From JANQRZ01 sp965215165 (lineage in GTDB: Bacteria > Bacteroidota > Rhodothermia > Rhodothermales > JANQRZ01): DNA of 64,000 nt. The stretch is taken from assembly GCA_965215165.1 (NCBI GenBank), contig CBDCCX010000006.1, forward strand, positions 2,976,001 through 3,040,000, given 5' to 3'. A program made the translations under genes and the position numbers. This document shows positions 32,867-42,637 of the stretch, one piece after another. The first letter of the stretch is position 1, and every line of letters begins with the position of its first letter. Below the pieces are notes generated by a model. The model saw only the letters and a program-made list of their open reading frames with translations, searched no databases and was not told the origin of the DNA.

Positions 32867-34012
32867 TTAGATGACGACGCAGGCCGGCCGCTCGCCGCGC
32901 CCGAGAAGCCAGGCGTAGACCGAGGCCATCTCGGCGGCGACACGCGCCCACGAGTAGGTCCGCTCGACGAGGCCGCGCCCGCGCTCGCCCATCGCGCGGC
33001 GGTGCGCGTCGGATGCGCTCGTGGCCTCGGCCAGGGCGGCGGCGAGCGGCTCGGCCCCGACCTCGACCCACCAGCCGCAGTCGTGCGCCAGCAGGTCCTG
33101 CCAGGGCGCGGCCGTCGTCGTGATTACGGGCACTTCTGCGGCGAGGGCCTCGGCGACCACGATCCCGAAGTTCTCGCTGAAGGTCGGCAGCACGAACAGG
33201 TCGGCGGCATCGTAGAGGTCCCACTTGGCCGTGTCATCGACCTCGCCGACGAAGCGGACCTCCGCCGCGACGCCCTGCTCGGCAGCGGCGCGTTCCACCT
33301 CGGCGCGGTGCCCGTCAGCGTCCGGCCCGGCGAGGACGCACTCCCAACCTTCGGGACGAACGGTGGCCCAGGCCTCGACCAGGTTCAGCAGGCCCTTCTT
33401 CGGGTGAATGCGCGAGAGGAAGAGCGCCTGCCGCTTGCCCTCGCTCCGGCGCGGCGCGCGGTGCGGCGGGACCGAGACGCCGTTGGGGATGAGGGCGATG
33501 GGCTGTCGCAGTCCGGCCCGCCGGATGTCCTCGGCCTCGGCCTCGGCCGTGGCGTGGAGGGCGGCAGCGGCGCGGAGGTCGCGGTGCTGATAGGCCCGCC
33601 ACGCGAGCTGCTTCTTGCCACGCTTCTGCCCGAGGGACCAACCGGAGAGCAGCCCTCGGGCGCTCACGACGAAGGGGCACCCCGCCCGCCGCGCCGCCCG
33701 CGTCGCCGCGTGGTTGGACGACAGCCAGAGACCGTGATCGTGGACGAGGGTGTCCGGGCCTAGCTGCCCAGCGACGGCTCGCTCGAAGCGACTGCCCGGC
33801 AGGAAGGCGCGGAGGCCCGGCTGCCGCTCGGCGAAGTGGACGGCCACGCCCTCGTCGGGCAGCACCGGGGCCCCCTCGCCCCCGCCGTGCGCGTGCGCGA
33901 CGAGGGCGACCTCGACGCCGCGCCGGGCCAGCGCCTCGCCGAGCGCGGTCACGCTCCGGCTCGGCCCGCCATGATCCGAGCGGAGGCTGTTGATGGTGTG
34001 GACGACCTTCAT
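32867..34012 (-). CDS. Glycosyltransferase family 4
   Basis: A 381-residue GT-B enzyme. N-terminal domain starts VVHTINSLRSDHGGPSRSV; the donor domain has LFLSRIHPKKGLLNLVEAW and FSENFGIVVAEALAAEVPVI, the E-x7-E nucleotide-sugar motif. The ATG at 34012 overlaps the previous stop by four bases (ATGA), so translation is coupled. The long upstream frame in the same phase is a shadow of the preceding gene. Confidence 0.92.
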   Translation of the reverse strand: MKVVHTINSLRSDHGGPSRSVTALGEALARRGVEVALVAHAHGGGEGAPVLPDEGVAVHFAERQPGLRAFLPGSRFERAVAGQLGPDTLVHDHGLWLSSNHAATRAARRAGCPFVVSARGLLSGWSLGQKRGKKQLAWRAYQHRDLRAAAALHATAEAEAEDIRRAGLRQPIALIPNGVSVPPHRAPRRSEGKRQALFLSRIHPKKGLLNLVEAWATVRPEGWECVLAGPDADGHRAEVERAAAEQGVAAEVRFVGEVDDTAKWDLYDAADLFVLPTFSENFGIVVAEALAAEVPVITTTAAPWQDLLAHDCGWWVEVGAEPLAAALAEATSASDAHRRAMGERGRGLVERTYSWARVAAEMASVYAWLLGRGERPACVVI

Positions 34013-35217
34013 CCGACCTCCGAGGACGAGAGCACGCGCGCGCCGGTCGGGGCGATGCCGTAGACCGTGCCCCACGCCTCGGCGAAAGCGTGCTTGGTGA
34101 TCCCGAGCCGGCCGAGCGAGTCCCGCGCCGCCATCGCCATCGCGGCCAGGCGCTCCGGCTCGGCGTCCATCAACTCGCCGATCCCCTCGCGGAGCGCCTC
34201 CGCCGTCCGCGCCCGGCAGACGACCCCGTCCCGCCCGTGCTCGACTAGCTCCGGCATTCCGCCCGACGGGAAGATGACGGACGGCACGCCCGCCTGCTTG
34301 GCCTCGACGAGCGCGTTGCCGAGGGCCTCCTCGCACACCGACGGCATGACGTGCACCGCCGCCGAGGCCAGCACGCCCGGCACGTCCTCGACGTAGCCGA
34401 GAAACCGAATCCGGTCCCCCAGCCCCGCCGCCTGCACCCGGCCGAAGAGCGCGAGCGCGAACGGGTTGGTGCGCGCCATCGCCCCGGCGAGCAGGAAGCG
34501 CACATCGTCGCGGGCGCGGCACAGCGCGACGGCCGCCTCGACCAGCAGGTCAACCCCCTTGTGCTTCGCGATCTGCCCGACGTACACCACGGTCGTCCCT
34601 GCAAACGGCTCGGGCGGCTCGAGCGGCTCGGCGGCCGGCCGCTCGGGCGGGTAGCTGTAGAGCACCTGCGTCTTCTCCGCCGGTGCCCCCAGCTCGACCA
34701 GCCGGTCGCGGACGTAGGCGGAGACGCACACGAACCGCTCGGCGCGCGGGATGATGAACCAGCGCCAGAGCCGGCGGTAGAGCGCGTGGTGCTGCGTCGG
34801 GACATCGCCCAGGCGGTAGACGAGCGGGGTCCGCATCAGCAGGAGCGCCGGCAGCACGCTCAGCACGTAGTGCGGGTTGGCGGCGTGGACGTGGGTCGGT
34901 CGGTAGCGCCGGGCGATCCGCCAGAACCCCCACGACGCCGCGAGCAGACGGCCGACGTTGCGGACCCACCCGAGTGGGCTGAGCTGCTTCGTGAAGTGCC
35001 GGGCGTAGTCCAGCGCCGTCCAGCGCAGCCCGAGGCGGTCGAGGGCGGGCTGGAGGTGGCGGTGGCCCCAGGCGGCGTGGGTCACGAAGAGGGCGTCCAC
35101 GCCGACCTCCTTCGCCGCGTAGAGCGCCTCGATGTTGCCGCGCTCCTGCCCGTTGAGCGCGGCGTTGCCCAGCGCCACGAGCACGCGGGGAGCGGGGGGG
35201 GCGCTCACGTCAGCCAC
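34009..35217 (-). CDS. Glycosyltransferase family 4
   Basis: A 402-residue GT-B enzyme with the donor-site region GTTVVYVGQIAKHKGVDLLVEAA, FLGYVEDVPGVLASA and EEALGNALVEAKQAGVPSVIF. It is a paralogue of the gene at 37589-38806: both share the N-terminal GxERxxIxxLxxxxxxGVDALFVT pattern, IIPRxxRFVCVSxYV and the sentence around FLGYVEDVPG. The 3' end overlaps the next gene by four bases and its 5' end overlaps the sulfotransferase by 13 bp. Confidence 0.92.
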   Translation of the reverse strand: MADVSAPPAPRVLVALGNAALNGQERGNIEALYAAKEVGVDALFVTHAAWGHRHLQPALDRLGLRWTALDYARHFTKQLSPLGWVRNVGRLLAASWGFWRIARRYRPTHVHAANPHYVLSVLPALLLMRTPLVYRLGDVPTQHHALYRRLWRWFIIPRAERFVCVSAYVRDRLVELGAPAEKTQVLYSYPPERPAAEPLEPPEPFAGTTVVYVGQIAKHKGVDLLVEAAVALCRARDDVRFLLAGAMARTNPFALALFGRVQAAGLGDRIRFLGYVEDVPGVLASAAVHVMPSVCEEALGNALVEAKQAGVPSVIFPSGGMPELVEHGRDGVVCRARTAEALREGIGELMDAEPERLAAMAMAARDSLGRLGITKHAFAEAWGTVYGIAPTGARVLSSSEVG

Positions 35218-36119
35218 GCGCTCAGGTCGCGCCCGACGAGCGTCTGAAGCTGCTCGACGTCCTCCCGGAACTCGGCCTGGAGAGCGCGCCGCGTGGCGGG
35301 CTTCATCGTGGGGTAGCCCTTGCGGCGGAACACCGTCTCCATCACCTCGCGCACCCGCAGCGCCTGGGCAACCCGGGTGGCCCGGTCAACGCCCACCGCC
35401 TTTTTCAGCGGGACGTAGACGCTCCGGCTCAGCCACGCGTAGGTGCGGAGGTAGACCTGGTGCAGCGCCGGGTGCCGCGGCGACGTGCCCTGCCGGACCT
35501 GGGTGCCGTCGCTCTGCTCCTCCTCGGCCGGCTGGAAGGCCGGGTCCACGCCGAGGAAGGCGTAGAGGTCGGTCAGCACCCGGCCGGGGGCGTCGACGAT
35601 GTCGTCGTAGAGGATGACGTGGAGCTTCTCCCGAGGGAAGTGGGCGAGCCAGCGCTGCAGGTGGGCGTGGTAGAAAGCCGGCTCGGTCAGCTTGTCCGGG
35701 TACTTCGCGAGCGCCTGCTCGAAGGTGAGGCGGCCGTCCGACGGGGCCGCGTACCACTGGTGGAAGTTCTGCCGGTTGAGGTGCCAGTAGTGCGAGTAGA
35801 CCTGCTCCACCGGGTTCCGCAGCGAAACGACGAGCTGCACCTCCGGCAGGTGCTCGTGGACGCGGGCCGGCACCTCCGGGTCGGTGAGGTACCGGACAGT
35901 GATCTCCCCCACGGCACCGGCGTGCTCGCCGCCGGCGAAGTAGGACGCGTACCGGCGGAGGTCGTCCGCGCCGAGAGGCCGCTCCTCGTAGTTGTAGGAG
36001 GCGAAGAAGTCCGTCTCCTTCATCGGGGTCATGAAGACGGCGGGGTGCTCCTGGAGGCACCGGAAGAGCCAGGTCGTCCCCGCCTTCGGCGCGCCGATGC
36101 CAATGAACGTCGGGGTCAT
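35205..36119 (-). CDS. Sulfotransferase (PAPS-dependent, Sulfotransfer_1-like)
   Basis: A 304-residue enzyme predicted to move sulfate from PAPS to a hydroxyl group of a glycan. The 5'-phosphosulfate loop is PKAGTTWLFRCLQ (about residues 10-22) and the 3'-phosphate motif VVSLRNPVEQVYSHYW (about 97-112). The usual length is kept. It shares no close similarity with the other five sulfotransferases of the cluster, suggesting a separate target position. Directly downstream of the Wzy-like gene with a one-base gap. Confidence 0.9.
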   Translation of the reverse strand: MTPTFIGIGAPKAGTTWLFRCLQEHPAVFMTPMKETDFFASYNYEERPLGADDLRRYASYFAGGEHAGAVGEITVRYLTDPEVPARVHEHLPEVQLVVSLRNPVEQVYSHYWHLNRQNFHQWYAAPSDGRLTFEQALAKYPDKLTEPAFYHAHLQRWLAHFPREKLHVILYDDIVDAPGRVLTDLYAFLGVDPAFQPAEEEQSDGTQVRQGTSPRHPALHQVYLRTYAWLSRSVYVPLKKAVGVDRATRVAQALRVREVMETVFRRKGYPTMKPATRRALQAEFREDVEQLQTLVGRDLSAWLT

Positions 36120-36120
36120 A

Positions 36121-37602
36121 TTACCCAGCCGCCGTTTTCAGGGCTGCCCGCGCCTTCCGCCGGTCGCTCTCCTTGCTCAGCCAGGCCACGATGGTCGGCT
36201 CGGCGAACTTGAGCAGCAGGGCGAGGACGATGAACTTGGACGTGATCCCTCCCAGCAGCTTGCCGCTGGCGATCTCGAGCTGGTACGCGTTGATCAAGAG
36301 CGCCGTGGCGAAGGCATAGCCCGTCAGGACCGTCTTGGACCGGGATCGGAAGAAGTAGTACATGAAGCCCCAGAAGAAGCCCAGCAGAAAGATGGGTCCA
36401 AACATACCGACCGGGCCGAAGTCGATGTAGCTCTCCCCCATGTAGCCGATGCTGATCGACGTTCCCTCGCTGCCCGTGGCGAGGCGGAGGCCCGTGTAGC
36501 GCATCGTGAGCTCGGAGTCGTCGATCAGCGGGGGCTTGTCGGGAAACAGAACGCGCGGTTGCAGGATGTGCCCGATGCTGATCCCCCAGAGCCGGCCTCC
36601 CTCGTGGGGCCGCACCGCCGGCACGTTGTCCATCGACAGGGCAAAGTAGTCCACGTAGGCGAGGCGGGAGAACAGCGGGTCGAAGGCCACCAAGAGGTCC
36701 TGCGGCGTCAGCTGCCCAACCAGGCGCAGCAGCACCGCGATCTGCGCCGACTGCGAGACGAGCGTGACCTGCATCCCGGTGCCCTGGTTCAGAAACGCCC
36801 GGTACGGTCCCTTGACGCTCGTCCAGCCCAGCGCCATGATCATCAGAGCCGCGAGCATGACGAATCCGAGAACGACCGTCTTGAACCTGAACCGGGTGTA
36901 GATCGTGAACACCACGATGAGGGCGATGAAGATGACTGTCTTGAAGCCCGAGAAGAACCCGATCCCGGCCACGAACTCGATCGCCAGCGCGATGCCGAGG
37001 TAGCCGTAGTTCTTCTTCTGCTGGAGCACCACGTAGCCGAGGAGGCAGAACGGAACCCACTTGATGGCGGCCGCCCCGGTGGCGATTTGGGAGGCTCCGG
37101 GCAGCACCCACGCCAGCGTCAGGATCACGGTAGCCGCCGTGGTCCCGGCCAGGTAGAGCAGGAAGAGCTGCTGAGGCGAGAAGCGCCACGCCTCCTCGTC
37201 CACCTCGGCCGCCGTGGCCGGCTGGAGCTTCCGTATGCCGACGCGCATGCCGATGGCCAGGACGATGAGGCCGAGCAGGCTCAGCAGGATCGTCTGGGAG
37301 ACGGTGTCCGTGTCAGAGATCACGCCGACGGGCAGGCCTCGCAGGTCCGCCTGGAAGACCTTGGCGGAGACCTGGAGCCACTGGAAGCCGGCAGCGAAAA
37401 GGAGGATCGGGGTCTCGCCCGTCCGCCACAGCAGCTTGAAGAGCACCGGCAGCGTGAGGAAGCACGCCGCCGTCAGAAGCGGGTTCGCCGTCAGGAGGCC
37501 GAGGGCGGCGGCCCCGACGAAGACGGGAATGAGGGCCGAGGACAGGTCCAGGCCCGGCGGCTCGCTACGCGGCTTGGGCAGCGTCAGACTAGACTCGTTC
37601 AA
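36121..37602 (-). CDS. Wzy-like oligosaccharide repeat-unit polymerase
   Basis: A 493-residue integral membrane protein with about 11-12 hydrophobic segments. A large loop region (about 290-390) holds YVDYFALSMDNVPAVRPHEGG, LFPDKPPLIDD and the conserved-looking GYMGESYIDFGPVGM, which is typical of the O-antigen polymerase family where a GE-x-Y-x-DFG block precedes a late helix. The role would be joining repeat units on the outer face of the inner membrane. Its presence beside an ABC exporter is unusual. It overlaps the glycosyltransferase before the sulfotransferase by 14 bp at its 5' end. Confidence 0.85.
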   Translation of the reverse strand: MNESSLTLPKPRSEPPGLDLSSALIPVFVGAAALGLLTANPLLTAACFLTLPVLFKLLWRTGETPILLFAAGFQWLQVSAKVFQADLRGLPVGVISDTDTVSQTILLSLLGLIVLAIGMRVGIRKLQPATAAEVDEEAWRFSPQQLFLLYLAGTTAATVILTLAWVLPGASQIATGAAAIKWVPFCLLGYVVLQQKKNYGYLGIALAIEFVAGIGFFSGFKTVIFIALIVVFTIYTRFRFKTVVLGFVMLAALMIMALGWTSVKGPYRAFLNQGTGMQVTLVSQSAQIAVLLRLVGQLTPQDLLVAFDPLFSRLAYVDYFALSMDNVPAVRPHEGGRLWGISIGHILQPRVLFPDKPPLIDDSELTMRYTGLRLATGSEGTSISIGYMGESYIDFGPVGMFGPIFLLGFFWGFMYYFFRSRSKTVLTGYAFATALLINAYQLEIASGKLLGGITSKFIVLALLLKFAEPTIVAWLSKESDRRKARAALKTAAG

Positions 37603-38806
37603 GGACGTCCCTCCAAGCGTTTGTAAAGGCCGTGCGGTCGAAACCGAGCGGAGCCAGCGAATCGTGTGCGGCGCGCCCCATCTCGTCTAACTCCTCGCTC
37701 GAAGCAGCTAGCATATACTCGATTCCCTCAAGTAGCGCTTCGACGGATTTAGCACGGCATACGTAGCCGTCTTTGCCGTGCGTGACTAACTCCTTTAGGC
37801 CGCCGGAGGGAAAGACAACGGTGGGTATCTCCATCTGCTTCGCCTCAATCACCACAAGTCCTAACGCCTCTTCTACCCGGGAAGGGACTACCAGAAAGTC
37901 ACTCGCAGTAAGTAGTCCAGGAACGTCCTCGACGTAGCCCAGAAACTGGATCCGGTCTTCATAGCCAGCGGCCCGGACCCGTTCGACTAGCTCCTCGGCA
38001 AATGGATTGTTCCACGAATAGCCACCAGCCAGCAAAAATCGAATGTCTGATCTTCTGTCACACAGGGCGAAGGCCGCCTCCACGAGCAAATCCGCTCCTT
38101 TCTTTTCTGTGATATGGGCGATATAAGCCACTGTAAGCCCGTCGAAGGGAGCGAGCTCGAACCTCTGGTCCGGCGAGGGCGGGATGCGCTCCATCGGGTG
38201 GTCGTAGATGACCTCGAGCTTCTGCTCGGGCGCGCCGAGCCGCACGAGCTGGCTCTTGACGTAGTTCGAGACGCAGACGAAGCGGCTCACGCGCGGGATG
38301 ATGAGGCGCTGCCAGAGGAGGCGGCTCGCGGCGTGCTCCACCTCGGGCGCGTCGCAGACGTGCCACACGAGCGGCGTCCGCAGCAGCAGGAGCGCCGGCC
38401 ACATGCTGAAGAAGAACCGCATCGTCGAGAGGAACAGGTGCGTCGGCCGGTACGCCCGGGCGAGGCGGACGACGCGGGCCGAGCCGAGCGCCATGTCTCG
38501 CAGCCGGGCCGCCCACGTGGCCGGCGTCATCCGGAGCGAGAACACGCCCGCCCACGGAGCCGTCGTCCACGCGATCCCGCGCTCGTCGAGGGCCGGCTGG
38601 ATGTTCTCGTGCCCGTAGTCCTGGTCCGTCACGAAGAGCGCGTCGACGCCTGCGCGCTGGAGGCACGCGAAGAGATGAATGTCGGCCCGCTCCTTTCCGT
38701 AGAACGGGATGCTCCCGTAGAGGGCCAAGACGCGGAGGGGCCGGGCGTCCGGCTCGGCAGCGGACGGCGCGGCATTGGGTTGGAGCGCGGGAGGGGAAGC
38801 GTTCAT
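37589..38806 (-). CDS. Glycosyltransferase family 4, mosaic composition
   Basis: A 405-residue GT-B enzyme. N-terminal half: LRVLALYGSIPFYGKERADIH, AGVDALFVTDQDYGHENIQPALDERG; donor half: VAYIAHITEKKGADLLVEAAF, FLGYVEDVPGLLTASDFLV, EEALGLVVIEAKQ. It is a paralogue of the gene at 34009-35217. The sequence coding for about residues 220-405 (37589-38150) is visibly AT-richer with different codons than the first half, and the step falls at the junction between the acceptor and donor domains, suggesting the donor domain was replaced by recombination. The ATG at 38806 fits; upstream residues belong to another frame. Confidence 0.9.
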   Translation of the reverse strand: MNASPPALQPNAAPSAAEPDARPLRVLALYGSIPFYGKERADIHLFACLQRAGVDALFVTDQDYGHENIQPALDERGIAWTTAPWAGVFSLRMTPATWAARLRDMALGSARVVRLARAYRPTHLFLSTMRFFFSMWPALLLLRTPLVWHVCDAPEVEHAASRLLWQRLIIPRVSRFVCVSNYVKSQLVRLGAPEQKLEVIYDHPMERIPPSPDQRFELAPFDGLTVAYIAHITEKKGADLLVEAAFALCDRRSDIRFLLAGGYSWNNPFAEELVERVRAAGYEDRIQFLGYVEDVPGLLTASDFLVVPSRVEEALGLVVIEAKQMEIPTVVFPSGGLKELVTHGKDGYVCRAKSVEALLEGIEYMLAASSEELDEMGRAAHDSLAPLGFDRTAFTNAWRDVLERV

Positions 38807-38832
38807 CACGGCGGGGATGGAGCGGGGCGCGC

Positions 38833-40020
38833 TCAGCGAGTCGGCCGGCGGGCGGCCTCGACGGCTCGGAGGACGCCGTCGGTGGCGGTCGCGAGCGAGT
38901 AGGTGTCCATCTTGGCGGCGAGCGCGCGCCGCACGTCGGGGTCTCCGCGCCGGCGCAACATTCGTTCCAGCGCGCCGGCCAGCGCCGGCAGGTCGCCCAG
39001 GGGAAACCCATAGCCGGTCTGGCCGGGGTTGATCAGGTCCGGGGCGCAGCCGGCGGCCTCGGACACGACGGCCGGCAGGCCGCACGCCATCGCCTCGTTG
39101 ACGACCAGGCCCCACGTCTCGCCGCCGTCGGAGGGCAACACCAGGACGTCGGCCCCGACGTAGTAGGCCGGAAGCTCGGATTGGTTCTTGAACCCGGCGA
39201 AGTGGACTGGCACCGCCGCCTGGGCAGCGTCGGCGCGAAGCGCCGCCTCGAGCTCGCCCGAGCCGACGAAGACGACCTCGACGCGGTGTCCCCGTTCGGC
39301 CAGCCGGCTCGCCGCCGCGATCAGGTCGGCCGGCCGCTTCTTCGGAATAAACTTCCCGACGAAGAGCAGCACCGCCGCCTCGTCGTCGATCCCGAACTCG
39401 GCGCGCGGGCCGGCGGCTTGCTGCCGCGCCTGCTCGGCGCGCTCGCGGAACCACGCGTTATCGACGTAGTGGGGGACGAAATGCATGGCGGATGGCTCGG
39501 CCCCGTAGTGAAGGTAGTACTCCTCGGACCGCTGGCCGACGAGCAGGTAGGCGTCGAAGCGGGGGATGAACCAGCGGTAGAAGCTCTCCTTCGCCGCGCG
39601 GAGCCACCACCGGCGCGGGGTGGCGAGCTGGGAGTCGCCGCGGACCATCAGCGGCGTGCCGGTCCGCCAGCAGGCGCGCATAGCCTGCCAGAAGCTCCGG
39701 TTGTACCACCCGGTGACCAGGAAGGCGTCGAAGCGCTCGCGCGCGATGATGTCGGCGATCTCCGGCGTGCTGCACCCGCGAAAGCCCTCGGTGCTCGGGT
39801 GGGTAGCCTCGTTCGTGAGGAACGTGTGCGCGTAGCCGTCGAGGAGCGGGACGTCCCACTCGAAGGCCACGCCGAAGCCGGCGGCGGCCTGGCCCTCGGC
39901 CGTCTGGCGGTGGGCGAAGTAGACGTGGAGGTCGAGCCGATCGGCGAGAGCGCGCCAGAGCGGAGCGTGGTACTGGATCGGGTGCGTGGCGAGGACGCCG
40001 AGCCGCGGAGGGGACGCCAT
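38833..40020 (-). CDS. Glycosyltransferase family 4
   Basis: A 395-residue GT-B enzyme that starts LGVLATHPIQYHAPLWRALADR and has the donor-domain sequence LLFVGKFIPKKRPADLI, FAGFKNQSELPAYYVGADVLVLPS and ETWGLVVNEAMACGLPAVVS. The ATG at 40020 overlaps the preceding stop by one base (TGATG). Length and motifs are intact. Confidence 0.92.
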   Translation of the reverse strand: MASPPRLGVLATHPIQYHAPLWRALADRLDLHVYFAHRQTAEGQAAAGFGVAFEWDVPLLDGYAHTFLTNEATHPSTEGFRGCSTPEIADIIARERFDAFLVTGWYNRSFWQAMRACWRTGTPLMVRGDSQLATPRRWWLRAAKESFYRWFIPRFDAYLLVGQRSEEYYLHYGAEPSAMHFVPHYVDNAWFRERAEQARQQAAGPRAEFGIDDEAAVLLFVGKFIPKKRPADLIAAASRLAERGHRVEVVFVGSGELEAALRADAAQAAVPVHFAGFKNQSELPAYYVGADVLVLPSDGGETWGLVVNEAMACGLPAVVSEAAGCAPDLINPGQTGYGFPLGDLPALAGALERMLRRRGDPDVRRALAAKMDTYSLATATDGVLRAVEAARRPTR

Positions 40021-41315
40021 CACGAGGTGGCTGGGTGATGACGCGCGAGCACGCGGTCCATCGCCTCGGCCAGCGTCCGGGTCACGCTCCGCGCCGAGTA
40101 CTGGTCGAACTGCGCGCGGTTCACCTCGGCGGGGTCGAAGGCGGCAGCGAAGTCGCGGAACGCCTCGAACGCCGGGCCGAACTCGCGCTCGATGCGGCCG
40201 AGGTCCTGCTCCCCGGCGATGGAGAGGACCTGGCCCGCGCCGGTCTCGCGGAGGACGGCGCAGGCTGTGCTCGCTTGGTGGAGAAGCGCGAAGATCGGCT
40301 TCTCCGAGAGCACGCCCTGGTAGACCTTCGACGGGGTGTAATGCGGCTCGGTGCTGCCGAGGATGAAGACGGCGTCGGCCACGTCGAGGTGGGCCAGCAC
40401 GTCGAGGTACGGAATCCGCGCCGGATGCTCGGTGATGATCGACCCCCACAACCCGTACTTCTCAGCGATGGGGCGGACGTTGTAGCCCTCGGGGTCGTTG
40501 GGGTCCTTGCCGCTCCCGACGAAGTAGAAGCGGACGTTCTCGAAGCGCGCGCGGTCGGCGGCGATGGCGCGGCACACCCGGTCGAGCGGCTCGACGGCTT
40601 TCGGCAGCAGCGCCCCGGCGTAGAGGAGCTGGAAGGTCCCCGGCTCGTCGTTGAAGAGGTAGGGGCGGAGGCCGAGGGCCCCCACGCGGTGGTGGTCGTC
40701 GGCCTCGCCGCCGTAGGGCATCGCGGCGGTCACGACGCGCCCCTCGAGGTGCGGGTTGCGCTCGAGCACCGCGCGGTAGTAGCCCTCGGCGACGCCCGTG
40801 ATCAGCGCGACCTCCTTGACCGCGAAGGGCTCGAGGAGGCCGCCGAGACGGCGGCTGACCCAGTGCTTGGTGAACACCTGGTCCGAGCCGGGCCACTCGT
40901 GGATCCACGGGTCGATGTAGTCCAGCCCGTACGGCGTCCCGCGCAGCGCGTGGATGATGCGGCCCATCGGGGCAGCGAAGAACGAGGGAATCGGGATGTA
41001 GAGAAAGTCGATGCCCTCGCGGTCGATGATCTGGAGCGCGCGGCGGAGCATCGGCACGAAGCCGCGCACGCCGATGTTGCCGACCAAGCGGAGCGGCTCG
41101 GTGGGCAGGGCCGTGACGTGTTCCACGCGGAGGTCGTCGGAGACCAGGCCCAGGAGGTTCCAGTCGAGCGCCTCCTCGTAGTAGTCCGGGTGGACCGAGA
41201 GCACGACCGGCTCCCAGCCGAAGGCGGGCAGGTGCTTGGCGAAGAGTCGGGTCCGGTGCACCGCCGCGAGGTTCGAGGGCGGGAAGTGCGGGGCTACGAT
41301 CAGAACTCGTTTCAC
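40020..41315 (-). CDS. Glycosyltransferase (GT4-like)
   Basis: A 431-residue GT-B-type protein. The N-terminus MKRVLIVAPHFPPSNLAAVHRTRLFAK marks the acceptor domain; FQLLYAGALLPKAVEPLDRV and FYFVGSGKDPND mark the donor half. The last part (EPHYTPSKVYQGVLSEKPIFALLHQAS) carries a less canonical nucleotide-sugar site than the other GT4 members. It is one base overlapped with the next gene. Confidence 0.88.
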   Translation of the reverse strand: MKRVLIVAPHFPPSNLAAVHRTRLFAKHLPAFGWEPVVLSVHPDYYEEALDWNLLGLVSDDLRVEHVTALPTEPLRLVGNIGVRGFVPMLRRALQIIDREGIDFLYIPIPSFFAAPMGRIIHALRGTPYGLDYIDPWIHEWPGSDQVFTKHWVSRRLGGLLEPFAVKEVALITGVAEGYYRAVLERNPHLEGRVVTAAMPYGGEADDHHRVGALGLRPYLFNDEPGTFQLLYAGALLPKAVEPLDRVCRAIAADRARFENVRFYFVGSGKDPNDPEGYNVRPIAEKYGLWGSIITEHPARIPYLDVLAHLDVADAVFILGSTEPHYTPSKVYQGVLSEKPIFALLHQASTACAVLRETGAGQVLSIAGEQDLGRIEREFGPAFEAFRDFAAAFDPAEVNRAQFDQYSARSVTRTLAEAMDRVLARHHPATS

Positions 41316-41382
41316 GGAGCGGAGGGGCGTCTAGAAACGCGCGGCGTGCAAGAGGGGGCATCGGCCGCGCGGCCGGCCGCGC

Positions 41383-42612
41383 TCAGGCGGCCAGCGCGTG
41401 CTCGACGCTCTGCAGAAGGGTCGGCGCTTGCTGTTCCCAGCTATAATAAGCTGCGGCGGCGTTCAGCGCGGCGGCCTTCGCCTCGGCGAGGCGCTCGGGC
41501 GCGGCGAGCAGGGCGTTGAGGGCCGCCGCCAAGCCCGCCGCGTCGCCGTTGCGGCACAGCGCGACGGCCGCCGGCACCTGTGCGGCGACCTCGACCTGCC
41601 CAGCCGTGTCGGTTGCTACGACGGCGAGGCCGGCCAAAAGGTAGTGCAGAATCTTGTTCGTGACGGTGAGGTTTCGGCTAGGCGGCTCGCGCTCCTCGAG
41701 CGCCAGCCCGATGTCGTGCTCGGCGATGCGGCTCAGCAACTCGGTGTGGGGAACGAGGCCGTGGAGGAAGAGGCGGTGCCCTCGGCCAGCGGGGAAGCGC
41801 TCGGCCAACCACGCGCGGTCGTCGGCGCTGACGTGCCCCCGGAGGTGGAGGTCGACCGGCCGCTCGACCAGCGCGAGGGCGTCGCAGAGCGGGACGAGGC
41901 CGCGGTCGGTGCCGATGGTTTGGGAGACCCAGTGGAGCGAGGGGCGCTCGGTCCCGCTCTCGGCGCGGTCGACGGTCTGTCCGTCGAGCGCCTGCCGGTC
42001 GGCCCACGGGAAGGCGTTGTAGACCACAACTGGTGGCGGGGCGTCGTAGCGCGTGGCGAGGGCATCGGCGAGTGCGTGCGAGGTGGTCGTGGTGTGGGCC
42101 GCGCGCTGCATCAGCGTCGCCTCGCAGTCGCGGAGGAGGCGGCGCGGGCGCTTGGCCTGGCTCTGGACCTGGTCCTCGGAGTGCCAGTCCTCGATGTCGA
42201 CGCCGACGCGCCGCCCCTCGCCGAGCAGCCGGGCGGCGACGTAGGTCCCTAGCTCCTGGTGACCGATTACCAGGTCTGCTCGCTCGTCGCGTGCCGCCGC
42301 TAGCAGCGGCCGGACGCCATAGCCGAGCGACTCCGGCCGCTGAAGCCCGAGCCGCTGCACGGCCTCGGTGGCGACGCGCCGAAGGAGGCGGTGCCGGCTG
42401 CGGCCCGGTGCCCCGGCTCGCAGGTCGGCGACGAAGCGGTGCTCGAAGCCGCCGGCGGTGGCCAGGGTGGCGTCCTCGGCGGCCAGGTCGTCGTCGGTCG
42501 CCGGCCCGAGCACGGTCACGGCGTGCCCGGCCTCGCCGAGCGCCGTGGCCTCCTTCACCACGCGCGGGTTGCGGCAGAGGTGAGCCCCGGTCACGATGGA
42601 AATCTTCGCCAT
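41383..42612 (-). CDS. Glycosyltransferase (GT4-like)
   Basis: A 409-residue GT-B-type enzyme: MAKISIVTGAHLCRNPRVVKEATAL at the start, GVDIEDWHSEDQ in the middle, then the donor half (LHWVSQTIGTDRGLVPLCDAL, LFLHGLVPHTELLSRIAEHDIGLAL, NLTVTNKILHYLLAGLAVVATD). The E-x7-E motif is replaced by the variant with T-NKILHYLLAG, seen in some GT4-like branches. Gap of about 67 bp to the next gene downstream. Confidence 0.87.
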   Translation of the reverse strand: MAKISIVTGAHLCRNPRVVKEATALGEAGHAVTVLGPATDDDLAAEDATLATAGGFEHRFVADLRAGAPGRSRHRLLRRVATEAVQRLGLQRPESLGYGVRPLLAAARDERADLVIGHQELGTYVAARLLGEGRRVGVDIEDWHSEDQVQSQAKRPRRLLRDCEATLMQRAAHTTTTSHALADALATRYDAPPPVVVYNAFPWADRQALDGQTVDRAESGTERPSLHWVSQTIGTDRGLVPLCDALALVERPVDLHLRGHVSADDRAWLAERFPAGRGHRLFLHGLVPHTELLSRIAEHDIGLALEEREPPSRNLTVTNKILHYLLAGLAVVATDTAGQVEVAAQVPAAVALCRNGDAAGLAAALNALLAAPERLAEAKAAALNAAAAYYSWEQQAPTLLQSVEHALAA

Positions 42613-42637
42613 GCAGTTGCCTGGGTGAGTCGTCCGT